From a virus, in the IMG/VR virus record IMGVR_UViG_3300015164_000004, positions 1 to 38,744 of that record: a DNA stretch of 38,744 bases; one strand, given 5' to 3'. The notes below the pieces were generated by a model. It ran no database searches and had not been told where the DNA came from. It was given only the letters and a program-made list of their open reading frames with translations. Of this stretch, positions 1 to 5,834 are shown one piece after another (position 1 is the first letter of the stretch; every line of letters starts with the position of its first letter). The position numbers and the translations under genes were made by a program.

Positions 1-152
1 AAACGCATGTTATCTACATATTCATCGTAATGTCTTAAAATATCTCTAGCTCTAGACTCGTTGTAAGGGTACTCAGATCTAACTCCATCCTTCCATTCTA
101 ACCAATACATCAGCTTATTATTGGTATCTTGAACTATCTTAACTGGTTTCAT
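1..152 (-). CDS. Hypothetical protein, N-terminal part (cut by left edge)
   Basis: An open frame starts with ATG at 152 and reads leftwards off the window without a stop (50 codons seen). It begins MKPVKIVQDTNNKLMYWLEW and is rich in Tyr, Arg and Asp. I do not recognise a family. The ATG overlaps the TGA of the preceding gene (ATGA at 149-152), the usual sign of translational coupling in this phage, and this supports the start. It is the last visible gene of the leftward operon that begins near 739. Function unknown. Confidence 0.7.
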   Translation of the reverse strand, partial: MKPVKIVQDTNNKLMYWLEWKDGVRSEYPYNESRARDILRHYDEYVDNMR

Positions 153-535
153 ATTTTAATTTCCTTTTCTTGTAATCCAAGTCTAACTAAATCCTCTGAA
201 GCTTTCTTCTCTTCAGGAGTACGTCTATTATTTTGATCATCTATTTCCTTCTGTACTGAAGGTTTGTTAGTAGGTAGGTTTAACCTAACCATACAATCCC
301 CTACGTCTGAATTATACCAAGCAGCATCTGCGTATTCCCTAATTAAAGCTAATCTGTTATCCATTCCAGGCCAACACTTACCAATGTCGTAGACAACAAA
401 GTCATCCCACTCAGCAATCTTTTCTATGTACCCATCAAACTTCTCTTCAAACCTTTCAAGCCTAGCTTCTTTTGAAGAAGAAGTATATTCCCAATTCCAT
501 TCATCCATCATAATTAACTGATAACAAGTACCCAT
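149..535 (-). CDS. Hypothetical protein, 128 aa
   Basis: The frame could open further upstream at a GTG (562), but I chose the ATG at 535. The GTG would overlap a separate 29-aa gene, and the ATG follows that gene's stop by one base and has AAAGGG about 7 nt upstream. The protein begins MGTCYQLIMMDEWNW. The middle contains a Trp/Asp-rich stretch (around IAEWDDFVVYDIGKCW), and the C-terminus is highly charged with many Lys/Glu. It has no signal peptide or membrane segment. No family recognised. It sits between the zinc-ribbon microprotein and the gene that runs off the left edge, in one co-directed operon. Confidence 0.75.
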   Translation of the reverse strand: MGTCYQLIMMDEWNWEYTSSSKEARLERFEEKFDGYIEKIAEWDDFVVYDIGKCWPGMDNRLALIREYADAAWYNSDVGDCMVRLNLPTNKPSVQKEIDDQNNRRTPEEKKASEDLVRLGLQEKEIKI

Positions 536-536
536 G

Positions 537-626
537 TTATTCCCTTTCTTTACACCAGACACAAAGGTCTGAGTCTTTAGTAGCTTTATGTTTCTTACAT
601 CTCTTACATAAGGGTCTATTTAACAT
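537..626 (-). CDS. Zinc-ribbon microprotein, 29 aa
   Basis: A 29-codon frame encodes MLNRPLCKRCKKHKATKDSD followed by LCVWCKERE. Two CxxC knuckles (CKRC and CVWC) about 15 residues apart are the classic zinc-ribbon pattern, and the rest is basic. It overlaps the stop of the 39-aa gene upstream (its ATG lies within TGT TAA) and ends one base before the next ATG, so its position is locked between neighbours. A nucleic-acid or protein-binding role is an inference from the fold alone. Two similar-sized zinc ribbons lie on the other strand at 1588 and 2108. Confidence 0.65.
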   Translation of the reverse strand: MLNRPLCKRCKKHKATKDSDLCVWCKERE

Positions 627-739
627 TTCCAAATCCATTTAACTTCAGGGTACTTAATTTCAAAATCTCTTATTTCTTGATCTGTGAATGAAGCTTCTAT
701 AGAACTTCCATCTCTTAAGGTAAACAACCATTTATTCAT
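620..739 (-). CDS. Small hypothetical protein, 39 aa
   Basis: ATG at 739 is preceded by AAGGAAAAG at a suitable distance, giving MNKWLFTLRDGSSIEASFTD and ending KWIWKC. It resembles a single small beta-rich domain (a WLFTLRDG strand, then alternating polar/hydrophobic residues). No family recognised. It is the first gene of the leftward operon; its leader lies in the divergent promoter region at 740-828. Confidence 0.65.
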   Translation of the reverse strand: MNKWLFTLRDGSSIEASFTDQEIRDFEIKYPEVKWIWKC

Positions 740-742
740 TTA

Positions 743-771
743 TTGACTTTTCCTTTCTATTGTGTTACTAT
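743..771 (+). promoter_or_regulatory. Sigma70-type promoter for the rightward operon
   Basis: A -35 box TTGACT (743-748) and a -10 box TACTAT (766-771) are separated by exactly 17 bases. Transcription would start near 778 and run into the gene at 829. It lies between two divergently oriented operons, as expected of a control region. Two boxes with ideal spacing make this a good match to the host housekeeping promoter. Confidence 0.7.
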
Positions 772-784
772 TGTGCCCAAGGAC

Positions 785-814
785 TATATATGCATGTATG
801 GTCTACTTAAACAA
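785..814 (-). promoter_or_regulatory. Weak candidate promoter for the leftward operon
   Basis: Read on the minus strand there is TTGTTT (809-814) and TATATA (785-790) with an 18-base spacer. The -35 is poor. The position just upstream of the gene at 739, back to back with the rightward promoter, is the main support. Confidence 0.35.
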
Positions 815-828
815 AGGATAAATATATT

Positions 829-1287
829 ATGGCCAAATACAAAGGTAAACACGTTACCGTAGACTCCATCGTAAGGGGTTCTGAAGATCATTTCATGATA
901 ACTTTACTTGATGGTGAAGTCAAGCGAGTCAGTGTCTCTGAACTTACTTTTACTCCAGAAGAGAAGACTAAGTTAATCAATGAAGATGCTAAGTTCTTAA
1001 AGGATAATCCTTCTGTCTATAAGACATTTGAAGATGTCGATAAGGAAGTTGAATTGAATAAGAAGAATAAGCTTGAGAAAGATAATCTCGCGTACGACCG
1101 TCTCAATCCTCTTGCAGAGAAGTCTGCAGAAACTAAGCAAGCAGAAGCCAAGACTGAAGCTAAGCATTTAGAAGATAAACGTTTAGAAGCTAATAAGTTA
1201 GCTAATAAACAATCTCAGGTAGGCTACGACCCTCGTCCATTAGCCCCCAGGCAGTTTTCACATACTCCAGTAGAAGTGAAACACTAA
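829..1287 (+). CDS. Hypothetical charged protein, 152 aa
   Basis: First gene after the rightward promoter; AAAGGA lies about 11 nt before the ATG. The N-terminal half (to about residue 50) looks like a small beta-domain, beginning MAKYKGKHVTVDSIVRGSED. The second half is a Lys/Glu/Ala-rich helix (residues about 70-125, many EAK and NK units) likely to form a coiled coil, followed by a Pro-rich tail. No known family. It could be a small virion-associated or scaffolding-like protein, but nothing in the sequence proves it. Confidence 0.7.
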   Translation: MAKYKGKHVTVDSIVRGSEDHFMITLLDGEVKRVSVSELTFTPEEKTKLINEDAKFLKDNPSVYKTFEDVDKEVELNKKNKLEKDNLAYDRLNPLAEKSAETKQAEAKTEAKHLEDKRLEANKLANKQSQVGYDPRPLAPRQFSHTPVEVKH

Positions 1288-1288
1288 C

Positions 1289-1456
1289 ATGGATGTAGGT
1301 CTTTTATTTTGGTTCTTAATGATCCTATGGGGCTTAGGTCTCATAGGAACATGGACTAACTGGAACAGTCCCTGGCTTTTAGGTGGTAGTGCAGTCCTTC
1401 AGTGGATCTTACTTGCCCTCTTAGGCTGGAGACTCTTCGGTCCCATTCTTAAATAA
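1289..1456 (+). CDS. Small membrane protein, 55 aa
   Basis: ATG at 1289 two bases after the previous stop. The protein begins MDVGLLFWFLMILWGLGLIG and has two hydrophobic stretches (about residues 4-21 and 31-50) joined by a short Trp/Asn linker (TWTNWNSPW), so it should form a helical hairpin in the membrane. This would suit a holin-like or superinfection-related protein, but the main lysis cassette is elsewhere (14.9-16.3 kb). Function unknown. Confidence 0.6.
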   Translation: MDVGLLFWFLMILWGLGLIGTWTNWNSPWLLGGSAVLQWILLALLGWRLFGPILK

Positions 1457-1458
1457 CC

Positions 1459-1578
1459 ATGTTCGATTTGAAAGAAATTAAGCGTCTAGCTTCTGAATAT
1501 GAGGAAACTCAAAAGCAGAAGCTTGACCTTATTCTAACTAAATTAGATTTAATATTAGATAGACTAAAAGTTAATTAA
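1459..1578 (+). CDS. Small coiled-coil protein, 39 aa
   Basis: ATG at 1459 two bases after the previous stop. It begins MFDLKEIKRLASEYEETQKQ; leucine/isoleucine spacing continues as heptads to the end (KLDLILTKLDLILDRLKVN), giving an almost wholly helical, amphipathic peptide. No family assigned. Confidence 0.55.
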   Translation: MFDLKEIKRLASEYEETQKQKLDLILTKLDLILDRLKVN

Positions 1579-1587
1579 GAAATTAAC

Positions 1588-1680
1588 ATGGCACCGATAG
1601 GTTGGAATTGTAAGCACTGTGGTGCTTGGAATATAGGTCACTACGTAAGTTGTTATTACTGTAATAAGGCTAGAGATTAA
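1588..1680 (+). CDS. Zinc-ribbon microprotein, 30 aa
   Basis: Thirty residues beginning MAPIGWNCKHCGAWNIGHYV and continuing SCYYCNKARD. The knuckles CKHC and CYYC are 11 residues apart, a minimal zinc ribbon of the kind found in ribosomal and transcription-factor ribbons. It overlaps the next gene by one base (TAATG). It is unrelated in detail to the ribbons at 537-626 and 2108-2197 apart from the CxxC pairs. Confidence 0.65.
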   Translation: MAPIGWNCKHCGAWNIGHYVSCYYCNKARD

Positions 1681-2108
1681 TGGATAGAAGTCCTCAAGGC
1701 TGGACCTTAGATACTCTTGCTAAACATCTTACAGATAAGATTGCAGATGTAGAAGCAAGAACTAAAGAACGATTTGATCTTTCTAAACAAGCCATAGATT
1801 CTGCTCTAGCTGCTGCAGAGAAAGCTATTACTGCAGCTATGGCTGCTGCTGAGAAAGCAGTTACCAAAGCTGAAATAGCTGCTGAGAAACGCTTTGACTC
1901 TGTAAATGAATTCAGAGCTGCTATGAAAGATCAGACAGCTAGCTTTGCAGATAAAGTTCAGACTGACTTCAGACTAGCTTCAGTTGAAAAGAAGATAGAG
2001 AATAGCTCCGGACGTAGCGAAGGTATAGGTCAGTTCTGGGGTTGGATTGTAGCTGGGGTGGGAATAGTAGTAGGGATAACAATGGTGTTAACGAGGTTTA
2101 TACGATAA
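1680..2108 (+). CDS. Coiled-coil protein with C-terminal membrane anchor, 142 aa
   Basis: A long helix occupies residues about 10-105 with tandem Ala/Glu/Lys units (AAEKAITAAMAAAEKAV, then AAEKRFDSVNEF). One membrane segment lies near the C-terminus (about residues 118-138). The AAEK...EKRF-SVNEFR pattern recurs in many phage proteins of unknown role, often with a C-terminal membrane segment, so this is a real conserved gene. Tail-anchored topology would leave the coiled coil on one side of the membrane. A lysis-related (spanin-like) role is possible, but it lies far from the endolysin. Start overlaps the stop of the zinc ribbon upstream. Confidence 0.75.
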   Translation: MDRSPQGWTLDTLAKHLTDKIADVEARTKERFDLSKQAIDSALAAAEKAITAAMAAAEKAVTKAEIAAEKRFDSVNEFRAAMKDQTASFADKVQTDFRLASVEKKIENSSGRSEGIGQFWGWIVAGVGIVVGITMVLTRFIR

Positions 2109-2197
2109 TGTGGGTATGCCCTAAATGTAAGTCTGATAATGGATTTAAAGAACTAGTCTGTTTCAAATGTGGTCTTAAACGTACTTCAGATGATTAA
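2108..2197 (+). CDS. Zinc-ribbon microprotein, 29 aa
   Basis: Begins MWVCPKCKSDNGFKELVCFK and ends CGLKRTSDD. CPKC and CFKC form two zinc knuckles. Its ATG overlaps the previous stop (TAATG). The third sub-30-residue zinc ribbon in the first 2.2 kb of the window. DNA, RNA or protein binding is inferred only from the fold. Confidence 0.65.
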   Translation: MWVCPKCKSDNGFKELVCFKCGLKRTSDD

Positions 2198-2270
2198 AGC
2201 TACTAAACATAACCCTCCTTTAGTCCATGCGGATGTAAAAGAAAAGATATACGGGAATAAAACAAAATGA
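2190..2270 (+). CDS. Possible micro-ORF, 26 aa
   Basis: ATG at 2190 overlaps the end of the zinc-ribbon gene and its TGA overlaps the ATG of the next gene (ATGA at 2267-2270), the pattern seen for real neighbours here. The peptide MIKATKHNPPLVHADVKEKI plus YGNKTK has no recognisable feature. Without it there would be a 69-base gap in an otherwise gapless operon. Confidence 0.4.
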   Translation: MIKATKHNPPLVHADVKEKIYGNKTK

Positions 2271-2452
2271 CTGATGTACCTCAACATACTTTAGATGGCC
2301 CAGCCCATCAAGCTTCTGAGCACTACTGGCGTAAAGGCTTAGATAGTCTCAAGGACGCTTTCAAACTCAATTCAATTACCAATCAACAAGATACACAAGC
2401 TATGCAGAGTAACAGGATTTCTGACTCTGTTCCACGGAGGAAAGAAGATTAA
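2267..2452 (+). CDS. Small hypothetical protein, 61 aa
   Basis: Begins MTDVPQHTLDGPAHQASEHY; polar, Gln/Asp-rich, no membrane segment or metal-binding motif. It overlaps the following gene by one base (TAATG at 2450-2454). Part of the small-gene run between the promoter at 743 and the first structural genes. No family recognised. Confidence 0.6.
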   Translation: MTDVPQHTLDGPAHQASEHYWRKGLDSLKDAFKLNSITNQQDTQAMQSNRISDSVPRRKED

Positions 2453-2619
2453 TGTCTTTACCAATTATTAACGTCGATAAACAACGTAGGAACTTTCCAG
2501 GTTATAGTAAGACAGTCTTAACTGAAGCTGACCAAGAGGAAGTTATGGAAGGTGGGACTACAGAAACAGATTACTCCGATAATCAGGAAAGAAAAGAAGA
2601 AAAGGCTGAACGTGAATGA
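2452..2619 (+). CDS. Small acidic protein, 55 aa
   Basis: Begins MSLPIINVDKQRRNFPGYSK; the C-terminal half is strongly charged (Glu/Lys/Arg) and probably disordered or helical. It overlaps its neighbours at both ends (TAATG, AATGA). No family recognised. Confidence 0.6.
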   Translation: MSLPIINVDKQRRNFPGYSKTVLTEADQEEVMEGGTTETDYSDNQERKEEKAERE

Positions 2620-3230
2620 CTGCTAAACAAATCAACGGACGCTTTGCTCCAGATGGTTCTGAGTACGTCTGTATTACAGATGGTGCTGGCAACTTAGGAG
2701 ATACTACCCTAACTGCAGCAGTAACTCAATCTGGTACATGGACAGTTCAACCAGGTAATACTGCAAACACTACTGCATGGAAGGTAGATGGCTCTGCCGT
2801 CACTCAACCAGTATCTCTAGCTACTCTACCAGTAACTAACGCAGGGACATTCGCAGTACAACCAGGATCTTCTGCCTTAACAGGAGGTATTCCTTCCACT
2901 GCAAGATTACTCTCTGCAGCAGGAACCTCTGGAGATGCGACTAACGTAAAGGCTTCCGCAGGTAGAGTTTACTCTATTCAAGGTGCTAACGTAGCAACTT
3001 CTGCTAGGTATCTTAAGTTATACAACTCTGCATCCGCTCCTACAGCAGGTGCAGGTACTCCAGTTAAAACCTTATACATTCCTGCTTCTTCTGCCTTCGT
3101 GTTCGATTGGCCTGTAGGTCTAACTTTCTCTACTGGAATAGGTTTTACCTTAGTCACGACTTCACCAGATAACGGTTCTACTTCAGTTACCGCAGGTGAT
3201 ATCTTAGCTCTTAACATAGATTACGCCTAA
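2616..3230 (+). CDS. Fibre- or decoration-like structural protein, 204 aa
   Basis: Begins MTAKQINGRFAPDGSEYVCI. The first half carries Thr/Val/Gly-rich imperfect repeats of the type TQSGTWTVQPG and NAGTFAVQPG, familiar from phage fibres, neck appendages and head decorations. The second half (about residues 95-204) looks like a compact beta-sandwich (YLKLYNSASAPTAG, LNIDYA at the end). No catalytic motif. It is immediately followed, with a one-base overlap, by another fibre-like gene, so the two probably form one surface structure. The position before the terminase gene, away from the long fibre at 11 kb, is unusual. Confidence 0.7.
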   Translation: MTAKQINGRFAPDGSEYVCITDGAGNLGDTTLTAAVTQSGTWTVQPGNTANTTAWKVDGSAVTQPVSLATLPVTNAGTFAVQPGSSALTGGIPSTARLLSAAGTSGDATNVKASAGRVYSIQGANVATSARYLKLYNSASAPTAGAGTPVKTLYIPASSAFVFDWPVGLTFSTGIGFTLVTTSPDNGSTSVTAGDILALNIDYA

Positions 3231-3973
3231 TGTCTGGTTTCTCTCAATTAAATCCTGTCCCCGTTCTTAACGGTGGAACAGGAGGAACTACCAGCACCGG
3301 ATCAGGTGCAGTAGTTTTAGCTACTTCTCCAACTTTAATTACACCTGTTTTAGGTGCGGCTACAGCAACAACCCTAAATGGGTATTTTTTGAATACCACT
3401 ACAGGTACATCAGGGTTTACCTTCGGGGCTAATTCAGCACTTACCCTTGCCGCAGGTAAGACTTTCACTTGTAATAACACACTTACTCTTACCGGAACAG
3501 ATGGTATTACTGCTTCATTAGGAGCAGTAGGACAAGTTCCAGGTATTGCTACTAGTACAGCAGCTTCTGCAGGTAATGTTGGTGAAGTTATTACCAGCGA
3601 TATTCCCTTCGGTTCTGCAGTTTCTTTAACAACTTCCACTGATGCTAATATAACTTCCATTACATTAACCGCAGGTGATTGGGACGTTAGAGGTGCAATA
3701 ACTTTTACGCCGGGTGCTAGTACTACGAACACCTATCTGCGCTCTAGTCTTTCCACTACTTCAGCAACACACGATGGAACTTTAGGACGCGCGTGCGCGA
3801 TTGCGTATCCATCTGGTACTGTTATTGGTGCAAGTGGTTTTTCTGGACAAATAGCTCCTAAAGTATTCACGGTAACTTCAGGAACAACTGTAGTTTACTT
3901 AACTGCCAGAGCAGATTTTGCTGTCTCTACAATGGTTGCTTACGGTAATCTAACAGCACGTAGAGTTAGATAG
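3230..3973 (+). CDS. Tail-fibre-like protein, 247 aa
   Basis: The N-terminal part (residues about 10-60) has the Gly/Thr/Pro repeat NGGTGGTTSTGSGAVVLATS followed by SPTLITPVLG, a module frequent in phage tail fibres. The middle is Thr/Gly-rich beta. The C-terminal third (LTAGDWDVRGAIT to VYLTARADFA and a basic RRVR tail) resembles a receptor-binding or fibre-tip beta-domain. It overlaps the preceding gene by one base and ends just before a membrane-protein gene. Short fibre or fibre tip are equally possible. Confidence 0.7.
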   Translation: MSGFSQLNPVPVLNGGTGGTTSTGSGAVVLATSPTLITPVLGAATATTLNGYFLNTTTGTSGFTFGANSALTLAAGKTFTCNNTLTLTGTDGITASLGAVGQVPGIATSTAASAGNVGEVITSDIPFGSAVSLTTSTDANITSITLTAGDWDVRGAITFTPGASTTNTYLRSSLSTTSATHDGTLGRACAIAYPSGTVIGASGFSGQIAPKVFTVTSGTTVVYLTARADFAVSTMVAYGNLTARRVR

Positions 3974-3978
3974 TTGTT

Positions 3979-4281
3979 GTGGAATGGATTATACCTGTAG
4001 TCACTTTACTGACTATTCTTCTGTCAGTTAGTGGAAGTGCTTGGGCTTTAAGGGGTTCAGTTTATAATGAATTCTCCAAAGTAAAAGACAATTTTTATGT
4101 TAGATTAGATAGTATGGAACAGAACATTTTAGATAAACTTGAATACCATGAACGTCATGATGATCGTAGATTTGACAATGTTAACAACGACTTACTCACA
4201 ATTAAATTACGTAATGCTGCAATAGATGGACTAAAGACCTATGGCCTTCGCTCCCCCGAAGAAAAAACAGATAGTAAATGA
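3979..4281 (+). CDS. Single-pass membrane protein with coiled coil, 100 aa
   Basis: GTG start at 3979 (no ATG fits). The N-terminus MEWIIPVVTLLTILLSVSGS is a membrane or signal-anchor segment (residues about 4-24), followed by a charged helix containing YHERHDDRRFDNV. The 3' end overlaps the terminase gene by 41 bases. Genes of this shape often sit next to phage terminases; the role is not known to me. A spanin or holin partner is possible. Confidence 0.65.
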   Translation: MEWIIPVVTLLTILLSVSGSAWALRGSVYNEFSKVKDNFYVRLDSMEQNILDKLEYHERHDDRRFDNVNNDLLTIKLRNAAIDGLKTYGLRSPEEKTDSK

Positions 4282-5833
4282 AGAGCGAGAAAATAGGCGA
4301 ATAGAAGCAGAAGGAAGTTTACTTGCTTTTATTGAGTTAGTACATCCTAAAAGATTACTAGGCAATGTTCATAGACAAGTAATTAGTTGGTGGACTAGAT
4401 CAAATGCTAGTTCACATCAATTACTTCTTCTTCCTAGAGACCACATGAAGTCTGCTTTAGTAGCCTACAGAGTAGTCTGGGAAATAACTAAAGACCCTAC
4501 TCTTAGAGTCCTTTTCATTTCCTCTACTTCTAATCTTGCTACTAAACAACTTAAGTTTATTAAAGATATATTAACTTGCGATAACTATCGTCTCTATTGG
4601 CCTGACATGGTACATCCAGAAGAGACTAAGCGTGAGAAATGGACCGAGAGGGAAATATCAATAGATGACCCCAGACGAAGAGCTGAGTCTGTACGAGATC
4701 CTACTATTTTCACTGCCGGTCTTACTAGCAATATCGTTGGTTTGCATTGTGATATTGCTGTACTTGACGACGTGGTCGTCACAGGAAATGCTTATACCGA
4801 AGATGGTAGAGATAAAGTACTAGACCAATATTCTCTCTTATCCTCAATTGAAACTGGTGATGCAAGAGAATGGGTCGTAGGTACTAGATACCATCCTAAA
4901 GATTTATACTCCCACTTAATGGACATGGAGATCGAAGAATACGATGTTCTCGGAAACGTTACAAAAACAACTCCACTCTTTGAAAAGAATGCTGATTATG
5001 GAGTCAAAGAACAAGTCGAGTCCGTCGGAGACGGATCAGGTGAATTCATCTGGCCTAGACAGCAACGCTCAGACGGAAAGTGGTTTGGCTTCGACCGAGA
5101 AGTTCTCGATAGAAAGAGAGCACAATACCTTAACAAAACACACTTCAGGGCTCAATACTATAACGATCCACACGACGTTGGATCCTCAGTATTCAAACGG
5201 GATTTATTCCAATATTACGAACCAGGCTTCCTCTCTAGAAAAGAAGGAAAGTGGTACTTCAAAGGCGAACGGCTCAATGTCTTTGCTGCCGTGGACTTTG
5301 CCTTCACAGTCAATAAGAAATCAGACTATACCTGCGTCGTCGTTATTGGAGTGGATGGAAAAGGAAATTACTACGTTCTGGAGATCGACAGGTTTAGAAC
5401 TGAAAAGATATCCGAACAATTCAACCACATTCTTAAACTCTACGAGCACTGGGGCTTCAGAAAGCTCAGAGCAGAAGTGACTGCAGCTCAGAAGACAATC
5501 GTATTAGATTTAAGAGACAACTACATTAGACCAATGGGTCTAGCTTTCTCCATCGAAGAATTCTTACCAACTAGGTTTCTAGGCTCAAAAGAAGAACGTA
5601 TTACATCTTGCCTAGAACCTAAATACGCTAATAGACAAATATGGCATGCACCTACAGGTAATTGCCAAGTCTTAGAAGAAGAACTTCTATTTTCCAATCC
5701 TGCACACGATGACGTTAAGGATGCTTTAGCATCAGCAATAGACTTCGCTGTCGCACCAATGAACATATTTAGATCAATGAAGAACGCAATACCACTGATG
5801 AATTTTAACACCCGTTTCGGAGGGGTGAACTAA
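4241..5833 (+). CDS. terL: Terminase large subunit
   Basis: ATP-driven motor that packages phage DNA into the prohead and cuts it with a C-terminal nuclease. The ATPase domain shows a Walker A-like loop LLLLPRDHMKSALV (residues about 61-74), in which Met replaces the usual Gly before Lys. Walker B is DIAVLDD (171-177). A motif near GTRYHPKDLY probably serves coupling. The RNase H-like nuclease domain shows FAAVDFAFTVNKKSDYT (Asp near 352), an acidic residue in AEVTAAQKTIV, and a distal DDVKDALASAIDF. At 530 aa the length is typical. It is followed by the portal gene. The long Ser/Thr-rich frame inside it (4944-5480) is a shadow. Confidence 0.95.
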   Translation: MAFAPPKKKQIVNEERENRRIEAEGSLLAFIELVHPKRLLGNVHRQVISWWTRSNASSHQLLLLPRDHMKSALVAYRVVWEITKDPTLRVLFISSTSNLATKQLKFIKDILTCDNYRLYWPDMVHPEETKREKWTEREISIDDPRRRAESVRDPTIFTAGLTSNIVGLHCDIAVLDDVVVTGNAYTEDGRDKVLDQYSLLSSIETGDAREWVVGTRYHPKDLYSHLMDMEIEEYDVLGNVTKTTPLFEKNADYGVKEQVESVGDGSGEFIWPRQQRSDGKWFGFDREVLDRKRAQYLNKTHFRAQYYNDPHDVGSSVFKRDLFQYYEPGFLSRKEGKWYFKGERLNVFAAVDFAFTVNKKSDYTCVVVIGVDGKGNYYVLEIDRFRTEKISEQFNHILKLYEHWGFRKLRAEVTAAQKTIVLDLRDNYIRPMGLAFSIEEFLPTRFLGSKEERITSCLEPKYANRQIWHAPTGNCQVLEEELLFSNPAHDDVKDALASAIDFAVAPMNIFRSMKNAIPLMNFNTRFGGVN

Positions 5834-5834
5834 C

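Noticed and set aside
1-152. Joining both window edges as a circular genome
   Set aside because: The left and right partial minus-strand frames do not join in the same frame, and essential helicase/primase genes are missing, so the window is more likely an internal piece.
3244-3732. 162-codon minus-strand frame opposite the fibre-like gene
   Set aside because: Val/Pro/Ala-rich mirror of the Thr/Gly repeats on the plus strand; a typical antisense shadow of repetitive coding sequence.
4944-5480. 178-codon plus-strand frame inside the terminase gene
   Set aside because: Ser/Thr/Asn-rich out-of-frame translation of a well-supported gene, with no ribosome site of its own; a shadow.
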